Shown one piece after another: positions 44,796 through 53,792 of a stretch of 64,000 nucleotides of DNA (the first letter of the stretch is position 1; each line of letters starts with the position of its first letter). The DNA comes from Acidobacteriota bacterium (GTDB lineage Bacteria > Acidobacteriota > Terriglobia > Bryobacterales > Bryobacteraceae): the NCBI GenBank assembly GCA_018268935.1, contig JAFDVS010000031.1:18362-82361 (forward strand). The letters run 5' to 3'. Position numbers and translations under genes: made by a program. The notes beneath the pieces were generated by a model, which saw only the letters and a program-made list of their open reading frames with translations, did not search any database and was not told the origin of the DNA.

Positions 44796-47405
44796 TCACG
44801 GTCTCCCCTGCAGCACAAACGGAGCCCATAAAGCAGGGTGTTCGGAAACAATAGCCGGCCCAGCCGGCGTATTCACCTCGAATTTCCCGCTACGCAGCCG
44901 CGCCAGCAACGATAATTGCGCTTTGCGGAGCGCTGAGCTGGCGTCGCCCGATTGGAGGTACTCGCGGTGAAACGACTCGGCCAATACGCTGGAGGTCTGG
45001 TCCGCGGCATCCCAAATCGACGCAATCACGCGGCTTACTCCGGCCGAGAAAAACGCCCGGGTGAGCCCGAGCACCCCATCGGCAGACACCTCGCCCGTGG
45101 CGCTGCGGCAGGCGCTCAATACCACCAGCCGCGCGTGCAGCGGCTGCGAGTAGATCTCGCGGGCCGCCAGGCGGTCGCCTTCGCTCAGCGCCAGGTACGA
45201 CTCGAACGGGCGCTGCTGATCCACCACCGCGTGCGTGGCAAAGTGCAGCACCCCGTTCGACGCCATGGCTTCGAGCACCGGATCGAGGCGAAGCTGCTTT
45301 GCGGCCAGCACCTTGGCCTTTCCCACCGGCAGCAGGGCGGCGACGCGGGTCAGTTCCTGTTGCGATCCGGGGAGCGGGGCCAGCGGCTTGGCGCCATCCG
45401 GAGCAGCCGGGTGCAGCGGGTTGCCCAGCAGCAGGTAGCCCTGCCCATTCTCCTTCGTCCCAGCCGTTTCGAGCGAGGCGATGGAAGGAGCGTAATGCGT
45501 CTCCCAGCGTTCAATGAGGTACTTGCCTTTTGTATCGAGTAACGCGGCGAATGGCAGTTGAAAGAGCAGCCCGTGCGGAATGACCGTGATGCGCGCCCCG
45601 GCTGTGGCGGGTAGTTGCGCTTCAACCGGCGCGATCAGCAGGCGGTACAACTCGCGCAGCCCGGCGCGGCTCGCGGCCAGTTCCCGCGAGGCGGCCTGCT
45701 GCACCAGTTTCTCCAGCGTGGTGTAGGGCAACGGCGTGCGAACGCTCGCCCGCAGCCCGCGCGCATCCACGACCCACGAATACACATCGCTATTTCCCAG
45801 CCAGTAGGAAACAATGGTAGACCCGATTCCCGCCGCCGCGGCTTGCATACGGGGCAGGGTAGCGGCCTTCTCCGACGCTGTGCTGCGCACCGTGCGGGCC
45901 GGCTCGCCCTGCAACCGGATGGGGTCGTCCTCCTGCAGTGTATCGGTGGTGCGCGAAGTGGCCAGCAGATCGACGAAGGCGCGGGCGCGGCCCTGCTCGG
46001 CCACCTCAATGGCCTCGGCGTGGCGTTTGGAATCATGCAGCCACATGACGGCCTCCTGCACCAGTTGCTGGTAGGAACTGTCGAAGCCGCGCTTGAGCAG
46101 ATCCTCGGGGGCGAGATTCTCGCGCATGCGTTCGACAACCCGCAGCGATTCCTTGGCGTCTTCGATGGCCTTCTCGCGATGGCCCAGGGCTTCGAGCGAG
46201 AGCGCGCGCGAACGGAGGGCGCGAGCCAGGGGCTCGGAGATGCCCGCGGCGCGGCATTCCTCAATGCCCCGTGTGGCGTGTTGGACCGCCTCTTCATACT
46301 TGCCGAGCCTGTAGAGCGCCGCGCTCAACGGCCACCGGCCCTGACAGTGCTGGCTATTAGCGGAAAGCAGCTCGACGGTCTTGGCGGGCTCGCCCAGCAT
46401 GAGGTAGGCAACCGCGGCGCTGGTGAGCCGCTTGGTTTGGACGCGCGGGGCGGCATTGCGAGCGAGGCCGACGGATTCGTTGATGGCTCGGACGGCTTCC
46501 TCGCGCTGACCCGTGGAGGCGTAGCTGACCGCGAGCATCTCCAGCACGCGCCCGCGCGCCTGCGGGGCGGAATCGCCAAGCACAGTGAGAGCCTTGCGGT
46601 ACACCGTGCGGGCGCTGTCGTGATCGCCATGCAGGCGGTACACGCGGCCGAGCCCGGTATAGGCGTCGGCCAGCAGCAGATGCATGTTCGTGTTTTCCAG
46701 CCGGTCGATGGCCCGGCGGAAGGTCGTCATAGCCCCGGCCGAGTTGCCCTGGTTGTACTGGCTGTCGCCCCAGGCCAGCAGGAGTTGGGCCTCGTGCCGC
46801 GGCCGCGCATTGCTGCCCGCTTCGGCCACCGCGGTGCGGAGTATCGCCTCGCGCGCCCGGAAGTTGGTTTCCAACTGCGTGAGCTCGAGCACGGCCTCGG
46901 CCGACAAATCGTAACGTTGGGCAGTGCGTAGTTTCAATGACGCCTGTTCGAGTTGGCGCTTGGCCATCGGGCGGCGGCCAAGCTGGCGCAGCGTACGGCC
47001 CAATTCCAGGCGGGCCAGTCCCTCGAGGTCCTCGATCTTGAGCTTTTCGGCGAGCTGAGCCGCTTCCTCCAGGTGCGGGAGCGCTTCGGCGTGGCGCGTC
47101 AGTTGGTGCTTGCCCCAGCCGAGGCCGAAGCTCATCCAGGCCTGATGCGATTCGTCGCCGGCTGCCTTGGCGGCTTCGTATTCGGAGAGGAGCAGCTTCT
47201 CGGCTGCGGGCGTCTGACCGCGATCATGCAGGTTCCGGGCGCGAGTGAGAATCGCTTGGGAGTTGGCGGCGGCGCAGAGGGCGGATGCGGCGATTAGCGC
47301 AAGTGCGGCAAGGCGGAGCAGGCGGCGTCGTGGTAGGGGCCGGGCGTCGCGCACAGCGGCTTGAGCTGTGCGGCGGCTTGCCCAGGATTGCCTGTCCTCT
47401 CCCAT
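44796..47405 (-). CDS. Exported TPR-CHAT caspase-like protease
   Basis: This 869-residue protein has an N-terminal export signal after an Arg-rich stretch (RRRLLRLAALALIAASALCAAA, about 27-48). About ten tetratricopeptide-like helical pairs span roughly 55-420. The C-terminal CHAT domain has the catalytic dyad His725 (LHFATHAVVD) and Cys766 (VVLSACRSATGE). CHAT proteins are caspase-clan proteases. ATG 47405 is preceded by AGGGGT and lies inside the anti-sigma gene, overlapping it by 112 bp in another frame. No later start exists before the signal peptide, so the overlap is genuine. Confidence 0.88.
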   Translation of the reverse strand: MGEDRQSWASRRTAQAAVRDARPLPRRRLLRLAALALIAASALCAAANSQAILTRARNLHDRGQTPAAEKLLLSEYEAAKAAGDESHQAWMSFGLGWGKHQLTRHAEALPHLEEAAQLAEKLKIEDLEGLARLELGRTLRQLGRRPMAKRQLEQASLKLRTAQRYDLSAEAVLELTQLETNFRAREAILRTAVAEAGSNARPRHEAQLLLAWGDSQYNQGNSAGAMTTFRRAIDRLENTNMHLLLADAYTGLGRVYRLHGDHDSARTVYRKALTVLGDSAPQARGRVLEMLAVSYASTGQREEAVRAINESVGLARNAAPRVQTKRLTSAAVAYLMLGEPAKTVELLSANSQHCQGRWPLSAALYRLGKYEEAVQHATRGIEECRAAGISEPLARALRSRALSLEALGHREKAIEDAKESLRVVERMRENLAPEDLLKRGFDSSYQQLVQEAVMWLHDSKRHAEAIEVAEQGRARAFVDLLATSRTTDTLQEDDPIRLQGEPARTVRSTASEKAATLPRMQAAAAGIGSTIVSYWLGNSDVYSWVVDARGLRASVRTPLPYTTLEKLVQQAASRELAASRAGLRELYRLLIAPVEAQLPATAGARITVIPHGLLFQLPFAALLDTKGKYLIERWETHYAPSIASLETAGTKENGQGYLLLGNPLHPAAPDGAKPLAPLPGSQQELTRVAALLPVGKAKVLAAKQLRLDPVLEAMASNGVLHFATHAVVDQQRPFESYLALSEGDRLAAREIYSQPLHARLVVLSACRSATGEVSADGVLGLTRAFFSAGVSRVIASIWDAADQTSSVLAESFHREYLQSGDASSALRKAQLSLLARLRSGKFEVNTPAGPAIVSEHPALWAPFVLQGRP

Positions 47406-48169
47406 GCCACCCCTAGGAACCACTGTACTTCATCGCGGAGGGCCTGGGGCCGCAAGGCTTCGGCTTTTTCCAGGGCGGCGCGCGCCGGCTGCGGCTGGTT
47501 CTGATGGAGCAGGCTCACGCCAAGATAGAAGGCCGCTTCGGCCGATTGGGGGTATTTCTTCGTCACTGCAGCCAACTGACTCGCTGCTTCGGCATACTGC
47601 CCCGCGCGGTAGGGGGCGAGGGCCGCGCCCAGGTCTTTCAGATAGGTTTCCTCGTTGGTGGCGGACTCGCCGCGCCAGACGATGGCGGAGCCGACGGAAA
47701 GCTTCACGGGCGGGGCGGAGAGGGGAAGGCGGAACCGCGGCTTGGGGGCCTCTACGCTGGGTGCGCCTGTGCCGGTGGATTTTTTCACCTCCGGACTCTG
47801 CTGGTTGACGTTGACGGCGATGGCGAGACACGCCGCTGCTCCGGCGATGGCCGCGAACACCTGCCATTGCCGCCACCAGGGGGCCGGCTTGGCGATGCCG
47901 GCGATGCCTTTGTTCAAACGGGCGCGCACGTGATCCAGGTTCTGGGTGCTGGGCGCCGCGGATTCGCCCTGCAGGAAATCCGCCGCCAGCGCCTGGCAGT
48001 AACGGCAGCTTTCCAAATGGCGGCGCAACGGGGCGGCCTCCCCTTCCTCCAGGACGCCGGATTGGGCCGCAAGCATTCGATCGAACGGCGGGCAATGCAG
48101 TTTATCGAGGCCGGCGCGGGCGACCATTTCGCGCTCCTCCGGATCGAGGTCGTCAAATCGGTTCCGCAT
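47294..48169 (-). CDS. Membrane anti-sigma factor with zinc finger and periplasmic TPR domain
   Basis: This 291-residue protein has an N-terminal zinc-finger pattern His51-x3-Cys55-x2-Cys58 (LRRHLESCRYC), as in ZAS anti-sigma factors. It has one membrane helix (about 98-118) and a C-terminal region with tetratricopeptide character (YAEAASQLAAVTKKYPQSAEAAFYLGVSLL). The N terminus would bind the sigma factor in the cytoplasm and the TPR region would lie in the periplasm. ATG 48169 follows GGAGG; its first bases overlap the end of the sigma gene by 17 bp. Confidence 0.82.
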   Translation of the reverse strand: MRNRFDDLDPEEREMVARAGLDKLHCPPFDRMLAAQSGVLEEGEAAPLRRHLESCRYCQALAADFLQGESAAPSTQNLDHVRARLNKGIAGIAKPAPWWRQWQVFAAIAGAAACLAIAVNVNQQSPEVKKSTGTGAPSVEAPKPRFRLPLSAPPVKLSVGSAIVWRGESATNEETYLKDLGAALAPYRAGQYAEAASQLAAVTKKYPQSAEAAFYLGVSLLHQNQPQPARAALEKAEALRPQALRDEVQWFLGVAWERTGNPGQAAAQLKPLCATPGPYHDAACSALPHLR

Positions 48170-48701
48170 GAGAACCTCCTTTCCGATCGATTTGGAATTT
48201 GTCACGCAGCAGGCGCAGGCCGTACTGCAGGCAGCTCTTCACCTGGTTGAGGGACATGCCGGTGGCCGCGACGATCTCGTCGCGATCCATGCCATGCACA
48301 TAACGCAGGATGAGGCAGGTCCGGTGGGAGGGTTTCAGATCGCCGTGATCGAGAATGGATTCGGCCGCTTCGGGGATGCCGGTTTCCCCGGGGATGTCCG
48401 TTCCTTCGGGCAGTTCCCGTTCGTTGCGGCGCTTGCGCCAGTGGTTCACCGCCATGTTCTTGGCGACGCGAAACAACCAGGCTTTGCGCCACGACGCGTC
48501 GACGCCGGCGAAGTTGCGGTAGAGCGCGAGGAACACCTCGCTGGTGATCTCTTCAGCGACTTCGCGGCGGGCCGTGCAACCCATGGCGTAGCGAAACACG
48601 TTATCGACCTCTTCCCGGTAGACCTTTTCGAACTCTTTCAATTGAGTATCGTCGAGGGGCCGGGAAGTGGAAGAAAATTGCTCCGGTGAATCTGGGGCCA
48701 T
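48153..48701 (-). CDS. ECF RNA polymerase sigma factor
   Basis: This 182-residue sigma-70 relative has region 2 (VFRYAMGCTARREVAEEITSEVFLALYRN, then WLFRVAKNMAVNHWRKRR) and region 4 with a helix-turn-helix (DEIVAATGMSLNQVKSCLQYGLRLLRDK). The length is normal for RpoE-type ECF factors. It is the first gene of the sigma/anti-sigma/CHAT unit. Target promoters are not known. Confidence 0.92.
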   Translation of the reverse strand: MAPDSPEQFSSTSRPLDDTQLKEFEKVYREEVDNVFRYAMGCTARREVAEEITSEVFLALYRNFAGVDASWRKAWLFRVAKNMAVNHWRKRRNERELPEGTDIPGETGIPEAAESILDHGDLKPSHRTCLILRYVHGMDRDEIVAATGMSLNQVKSCLQYGLRLLRDKFQIDRKGGSHAEPI

Positions 48702-48719
48702 GGGCGCTGGGCGCGGCTT

Positions 48720-49361
48720 CTAGGGAAGCTGCTTGATGCGGATGTTGCGGAACTCGACCATCGTGCCGTGGCCGAGGAAGCCGATGTGCCCGTCTTTGCG
48801 GCGCAGGCCGGGGTGCTTTTTGAGGGTGGCTTCTTCTTTCACGTTATTGAGGTCGGCATCGACGATGATGACGCCATTCAGTTTCACCGTGATCCGCGAA
48901 CCGTTGGCCGTGATCTCTTCTTCGTTCCACTCGCCGGCCGGCTTGGCGAAGCCGGTGCGCGCCGGGATGACGTCGTAGATGGAGCCGGTGTGCTGTTCGG
49001 GTTTAATGCGGCCCTTGTACTTGGCGTGCTGGTCATCGAGGAGCTGGATTTCCATACCCTGATAGGCGGCATCACCGACCAGCGGCGAGCGGATGCCGAC
49101 GCCGTTGTTGCCGCCGGGCTCCATGCGGTATTCAAAGCGGAAAATGAAATTTCCGTACTGCTTATCGGTGAACAGGTTACCGCCGCCGTCGGCGGGGCAG
49201 TGCAGGACGCCGGGTTCCTTCACGATGTAGCCGGGTCCGGAAGGTTTGACGAGTTGCCAGCCCTTGGTGGACTTGCCGTCGAACAGGGGGGTGAAGCCAT
49301 CTTCGGCGGAGAGCAGCGCGGAGGCGGCGAGGAGAGCGAAAAAGATCGGGCGCATCATCAT
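48720..49361 (-). CDS. Secreted DUF1080 (3-keto-disaccharide hydrolase-like) protein
   Basis: This 213-residue protein has a signal peptide ([19 protein letters not shown]). The DUF1080 signature [16 protein letters not shown], the [27 protein letters not shown] core and EYRNIRIK-like end place it in the concanavalin-like fold family. Members have been linked to 3-keto-glucoside hydrolysis. It lies between two transcription units: a terminator precedes it and the sigma gene follows 18 bp later on the same strand, so it may be the gene ahead of the sigma operon. Confidence 0.85.
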   Translation of the reverse strand: MMMRPIFFALLAASALLSAEDGFTPLFDGKSTKGWQLVKPSGPGYIVKEPGVLHCPADGGGNLFTDKQYGNFIFRFEYRMEPGGNNGVGIRSPLVGDAAYQGMEIQLLDDQHAKYKGRIKPEQHTGSIYDVIPARTGFAKPAGEWNEEEITANGSRITVKLNGVIIVDADLNNVKEEATLKKHPGLRRKDGHIGFLGHGTMVEFRNIRIKQLP

Positions 49362-49390
49362 ATTGGTATCACATTGGGGAGATAAGAAAG

Positions 49391-49418
49391 AGGGCGCGAC
49401 CCGGGAGGATCGCGCCCT
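49391..49418 (-). terminator. Rho-independent terminator after the multiheme cytochrome operon
   Basis: A nine-base perfect stem (AGGGCGCGA/TCGCGCCCT) has a ten-base loop. On the minus strand it is followed by CTTTCTTATC. It lies 30 bp after the stop of the OmcA/MtrC-like gene. Confidence 0.8.
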
Positions 49419-49448
49419 GAGAACAGGAGGAGCTATCGCTGTCTATAA

Positions 49449-51476
49449 TTATTGGACCGTATGGACACGGTCGACACTGAATTCACCATTGACTCCATGG
49501 CAAGTGGAGCAGCTTTCGCCAATGGCGTTGGTGTTCGACGCTGCGTGCGCCGCTGCCGCCTTGGTGGCATGGCAGGCGAGGCAAGCCGCGGTCTCCGGTC
49601 CGGGGTTCTTGATGATGCCGCGCGGATCGACCACCGGCAACAACGTCTCCGGCAGCGGTAGCCGCTGAGAGTTGTTGATGTGGCAGGCGTTGCAATTGGT
49701 GAGCGGGCTGGGATAGCCGATCTCACTGAAATTGTTCACGCTGCCGCCGAAGCCGTAGATGATGTAGTCGCGACCCTGTTCACCGGCATGGATGCGATGG
49801 ATCATCGTGGCCATGTGGACGGACTCATTGGGCGCGGCCGCGGCCGGACGGCGTGCGGCGTCTGTCGTATTCGGATTGTGGCAGATGACGCATTGCTCGA
49901 TCTGGTTGCGGTTCGACCCGTGCAGTTCGAGGAAGCCATGGCAGTTGTTACACTTGGCCAAGGCAACCGACTGGCGGCGTTGCACCACAGGCTTGCCGTC
50001 CACCGAGAACGAGCGGACGACGTTGATACCGGCGTCGCGCACGGTCTGCTCGAGGGCGGTGCCTTGCAGCAGTGCCCAGTTGCGGTAGCCTTCCATACCG
50101 ATGCTGAAGGAACCTTTGGCATCGGCGGGGATGGAGGCGTTGAACGTGTAGGCGAACCGGCCGCCACCGACATCCGTGGCTCCGCGGGCGGTTTCCGATA
50201 CGTAGGTAGCGTAATCGGAGGTGGGCCCGGCGAGGATCAGACTGAGGGACGTCATCTCGGTGGGGGTAATGGTGTTGCCGAACTTATCCTTCACCGTGAA
50301 GGTGACACGGGGTTTGCGGCCGGCCACGCCGTCATCGATGGAAACGATGGAGAACGTGGTGCCGGGCAGTGACGGTGCGCGGGTAGCCACCGTGTGCGCG
50401 CCCATGATGGAGGCATCGAAATCCAGCTCGCCCTGCGGGATATGGCAGTTCGAGCAGAGATTGTCGGTGGCCTGCGGCAGATTGACGTGGCCTTGGCCGG
50501 TGGCGAAGTTCACGTTATCGTGGCAGGCGCCGCAAGCGGCCCGGCTCGGCTTCTTGAGATGAGCGTCGGCCTGGGCGGGCTTCTGCGCCGCCGGGAGTTC
50601 CGTCTCATGGCAAGCGCCGCAACGCCGTGGGTTGGCGGGGAATTCGACATGACTGTAATCGTTCACGCTCTGGGCATTGCCGATGATGATGTACTTCTCG
50701 CCAGCCTTCACTGAGGGAAGTTCCGCACCCATGTGGATCTTGTGGATCATGACGGGCATGTCGACGGTGTTGCCCGTGTCGGGGTCAACGGTCTGCGGCG
50801 TGTGGCACAGGATGCAGCCTTCCATCGAACGGCGGTTGCCGCCATGGAAGGCGAGCTGGGTGTGGCACTTGTTACAGGTGGCCGAACGGATGACGTCACG
50901 GGTATTGGTGACGGCGCCGCCGGCGGGAACCCAGGTGTACACAGTATCGGCGCGGCTCTGCCCGAAATCGAACTCGGTAAGGTTCCGAGCGCCATAAATC
51001 AGGATAGAGTGCGTTGCGGTGCGATCCGCGGAAGCAGGCAGCTTCGTGCCGAATGTGTAGGTGTACTCGCCTTCAGCGATGCGCGTGTAGGTGCCGCCGG
51101 TATCGGCGGAAGCCTGAATCGCGCTCCGGCCGTTGATGGGGCTGGTTTGCGTGCGAACCGTGTAGGCCACGTACTGGGTTGCGTCTTTCGGGAGATAGGC
51201 GGCCACGAAGCTGGTGGACACCACGCCGGGGGATGTGATTCCCTCCCGGTCCAGGGGGACATTCTGCGGGTCGGCAACCTTAAAAGTAACCCGTAGAGTA
51301 CCGTCAGTTGCAATGTCAGCGCGGGTCACAGTAAACTTCAAACCCGGCCGGACAAAATTCACGGTGCGCTCATCGACGGTCTTGACGACTCCGGCCGCCA
51401 GAATTACAGCGGCGCCGGCCGCAAGCACACCAATCCTGCTTCGCCGAGTCAAACCGGCGAACCATGCTTGGGACAT
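49449..51476 (-). CDS. OmcA/MtrC-type decaheme c-type cytochrome
   Basis: This 675-residue protein has exactly ten CXXCH haem motifs in two groups of five: CNKCH, CILCH, CGACH, CGACH and CSNCH at about 201-340, and CNNCH, CVICH, CNACH, CLACH and CSTCH at about 500-665. Each group is preceded by a beta domain. That is the domain order of outer-surface terminal reductases. The N terminus has a hydrophobic helix (about 14-32) but no lipobox Cys, so anchoring differs from MtrC and surface exposure is not proven. AGGAGG precedes the ATG. It is the last gene of the electron transfer operon. Confidence 0.93.
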   Translation of the reverse strand: MSQAWFAGLTRRSRIGVLAAGAAVILAAGVVKTVDERTVNFVRPGLKFTVTRADIATDGTLRVTFKVADPQNVPLDREGITSPGVVSTSFVAAYLPKDATQYVAYTVRTQTSPINGRSAIQASADTGGTYTRIAEGEYTYTFGTKLPASADRTATHSILIYGARNLTEFDFGQSRADTVYTWVPAGGAVTNTRDVIRSATCNKCHTQLAFHGGNRRSMEGCILCHTPQTVDPDTGNTVDMPVMIHKIHMGAELPSVKAGEKYIIIGNAQSVNDYSHVEFPANPRRCGACHETELPAAQKPAQADAHLKKPSRAACGACHDNVNFATGQGHVNLPQATDNLCSNCHIPQGELDFDASIMGAHTVATRAPSLPGTTFSIVSIDDGVAGRKPRVTFTVKDKFGNTITPTEMTSLSLILAGPTSDYATYVSETARGATDVGGGRFAYTFNASIPADAKGSFSIGMEGYRNWALLQGTALEQTVRDAGINVVRSFSVDGKPVVQRRQSVALAKCNNCHGFLELHGSNRNQIEQCVICHNPNTTDAARRPAAAAPNESVHMATMIHRIHAGEQGRDYIIYGFGGSVNNFSEIGYPSPLTNCNACHINNSQRLPLPETLLPVVDPRGIIKNPGPETAACLACHATKAAAAHAASNTNAIGESCSTCHGVNGEFSVDRVHTVQ

Positions 51477-51588
51477 GGCACCCTCCTTTCTTGCGGCACA
51501 GGCCGCGTTTCACGTCGGATGGACAGGGGCCGCGACGGAAGTGTGGATGCACAGACACGCGAGCCCCTCCTGATCTACGTCAAGTGAG

Positions 51589-51795
51589 TTACTTGGCGCA
51601 GGTTTTCAAATCTTTCTTCTCGTGGTAGCACTTTCCCGTGTCGTTCAAATCCTTGGACTTTGCGCTCACGTGGCATGCCGTGCACGCTTTCTTTTCTTTC
51701 TTCGTATACTCCGGCTTGCCGAACGAGGTGGTCGCGCTAATCAAGAACACGACTCCCAGCACCAGCGAGGAAGCGATCAAAGGCAGCTTTTTCAT
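51589..51795 (-). CDS. Small monoheme c-type cytochrome-like protein
   Basis: This 68-residue protein has a signal peptide (LPLIASSLVLGVVFLISATTSFG, about 4-26), one haem motif CTACH, a Lys-rich stretch and two more Cys near the end (CYHEKKDLKTCAK). GGAGAG precedes the ATG and it begins 20 bp after the barrel gene. It may shuttle electrons in the periplasm between the conduit and its donors. The family was not recognised. Confidence 0.75.
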   Translation of the reverse strand: MKKLPLIASSLVLGVVFLISATTSFGKPEYTKKEKKACTACHVSAKSKDLNDTGKCYHEKKDLKTCAK

Positions 51796-51815
51796 TTACT
51801 CTCTCCTGTTGTCAA

Positions 51816-53792
51816 TTAATGGATCCGGACTCCCACAGCTCCTTGGTGTGTCCGGAAACCTTCAAAGTGATAAATCTGTTGGGTCAACCCGTAGTAGCGA
51901 TACTCGGCGAACAGGTCCAGATGGGAAACCACCGGCGTATTCAAGCGGACCACCGGCTGATAGTAATCGGTGGGCCGGGTGCCGCTGGTAAGGTATAACG
52001 AGCCGCCCGCCGCCAGTGTCGGATGCCAGGTCCAACCGGCTGCGATACGCCACTGCACCAGACCAGTGATGGTGTGGGTGTTTTCCCGGTAACGGGAAAG
52101 GGCGCTTTGCAGCACTTGCGGGATCAGGTAGTCCATTTCCGACTTCACAGCAGCTCTCGAATATTCCCCAGTCATCTGGATGGTGTTACCACCACTCGGC
52201 ATCCACTGCAATCCAAGGGCCGTTTGATGGCTCTTGAATTCAAATCGGTTGAAACTCGGCGGATTTGAATTATTTAGAATCTGCACAGTACCATACAGCC
52301 GTAATGAGGTCAATAACTGGTAGCGTCCACGCATACGGATGCGCTCATAGTCTGTCAACGAGGTGCGGAACATCACCCTATCGCTGCGTGCAATTTCCAC
52401 ATCCGCGTTGAGCGACGCCTTATCGGTGGCGCGGAAACCCGCCCCGCCCAGGGCCACATGGCGTTTCAATTCGGTCCGCTCGGTTGGCGAGAGCGAAAGC
52501 TGCCCGCTGCGGGCCAAGCCATCGCCCCAGACGTATCGATAACCGCCGCGCAACGTGATCCGGTGCGTGGGCTCCACGATCGCTTCCGTCTGGTGCTGAT
52601 TGTAGTTCCATTCGAGGCGCTCGGCGAGCGGCGTGTTCGCCAGCGTGGGCTCGCTCTGCAGCCGGTCCGTCACATAGCTCGACATGAGCCGGACGCTAGA
52701 ATAAGGACGCAATTCCAGGCCGAGATTTCCCGTGGTGTGGGGCTGCCTTGCCGCCGAAACGAGGCGGATGCTCTGCGTATTGAAGAACAGGAGAGAGTCG
52801 ATGTCAACGAAGCGGCCATCGTTTTCCTGACGGTAATTCACATCACTTTTCGGCCGGCTATATTGAAATGCGCCCGATACATCGAGCCAACCCACGGGCT
52901 GCGCGGTCATCAGCGCCTTGGTGTAGATGCTGCTGCCGTCCACCTGGTAGGCCTGCAGCAGGTTGTTGAGAAACAGCGTCTGGCCCAGCGCCGGGATGGG
53001 CCGGTTGCCGAGATTGCGGCTCGCATTGACCAGGTTCTGGTCGTCGTTGAATTGAATGCCGCCCTGCTCCAGGGTGGCGTGCATTCGCTTCAATTCGAGG
53101 CGGACGCCGCCGCGGTAGAGGTTGGTGCGGTCATTGAGGTTGGTGAGCACCGGATACTCGTTCGAGTCGGCAACGAAGTTCGATGTCCCGCGTCCGAAGC
53201 CGCGGTCGCGCATGAAGCCGAAGAACGGGATGAGCTTGGCGCCGGGCAGGAAATCCACCTGCAGATCGGTCAGTTTGCGGTGCGTATCAAAGGCCCGTTG
53301 CGAGGCGTAGATGCCGCGGTCGAGCAATGGATTGGCAAATGAGGGGAGGGAATTGAAATAGGCCGTGTTGCGGTGGTCGGCGTTGAAACGAAAGTACTTC
53401 TGCCGTTCCAGTTGGAAGTTGAGCCATTCCGAAGGATCGCCGCCCCAACCGGCGCCGCGGCTGGTGGCGGACCAGGCATCCTTATGGAAGCGCGCGTCCC
53501 AGTTCATGACGCGTACGCCTTCGCCGAGGTTCACCACGCTGCGGTAGGTGTCGCGGTTGCCAAGCACGTTCTGCTGCCAGCGGGCGCCGACCTCGAGGTC
53601 GATCTCGAACATCCGTTCGATGGCGGCGGCATCGGGAGCGGCTTCTGTCTTGGCTTCCGCTTTGGCCTCGGGCTTGGCCTCAGTCTTGGCTTCTTCTTTG
53701 GCCGCTTCCTGCGGAGCAGGTTTTTCCGGCGCGGGCTTGTCCTGTGCGCAGAGGACGCCCGCGATGAGCAATGCTAACAGTGCCGGTTTCAT
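51816..53792 (-). CDS. Outer-membrane beta-barrel, putative MtrB/PioB-like porin
   Basis: This 658-residue protein has a signal peptide (MKPALLALLIAGVLCAQ) and a repetitive Lys/Ala/Glu/Pro-rich linker (about 18-52). A long run of amphipathic strands rich in Arg, Tyr and Asn follows (RGGYRYVWGDG, FAEYRYYGLTQQIYHFEGF). No CXXC of the Shewanella MtrB type is present. Its ATG overlaps the stop of the MtrA-like gene by four bases, and a decaheme cytochrome follows. On that basis it is proposed to be the sheath of a porin-cytochrome conduit. Barrel strand number could not be counted with confidence. Confidence 0.75.
   Translation of the reverse strand: MKPALLALLIAGVLCAQDKPAPEKPAPQEAAKEEAKTEAKPEAKAEAKTEAAPDAAAIERMFEIDLEVGARWQQNVLGNRDTYRSVVNLGEGVRVMNWDARFHKDAWSATSRGAGWGGDPSEWLNFQLERQKYFRFNADHRNTAYFNSLPSFANPLLDRGIYASQRAFDTHRKLTDLQVDFLPGAKLIPFFGFMRDRGFGRGTSNFVADSNEYPVLTNLNDRTNLYRGGVRLELKRMHATLEQGGIQFNDDQNLVNASRNLGNRPIPALGQTLFLNNLLQAYQVDGSSIYTKALMTAQPVGWLDVSGAFQYSRPKSDVNYRQENDGRFVDIDSLLFFNTQSIRLVSAARQPHTTGNLGLELRPYSSVRLMSSYVTDRLQSEPTLANTPLAERLEWNYNQHQTEAIVEPTHRITLRGGYRYVWGDGLARSGQLSLSPTERTELKRHVALGGAGFRATDKASLNADVEIARSDRVMFRTSLTDYERIRMRGRYQLLTSLRLYGTVQILNNSNPPSFNRFEFKSHQTALGLQWMPSGGNTIQMTGEYSRAAVKSEMDYLIPQVLQSALSRYRENTHTITGLVQWRIAAGWTWHPTLAAGGSLYLTSGTRPTDYYQPVVRLNTPVVSHLDLFAEYRYYGLTQQIYHFEGFRTHQGAVGVRIH

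Noticed and set aside
45615..46931. 438-residue plus-strand frame opposite the CHAT gene
   Set aside because: Gly/Ala/Arg-rich with no motif, and antisense to the TPR-CHAT coding sequence.
44796..48701. Type III-E CRISPR (Craspase) locus
   Set aside because: No CRISPR repeats, gRAMP effector or other cas genes are present; only the sigma/CHAT parts resemble it.
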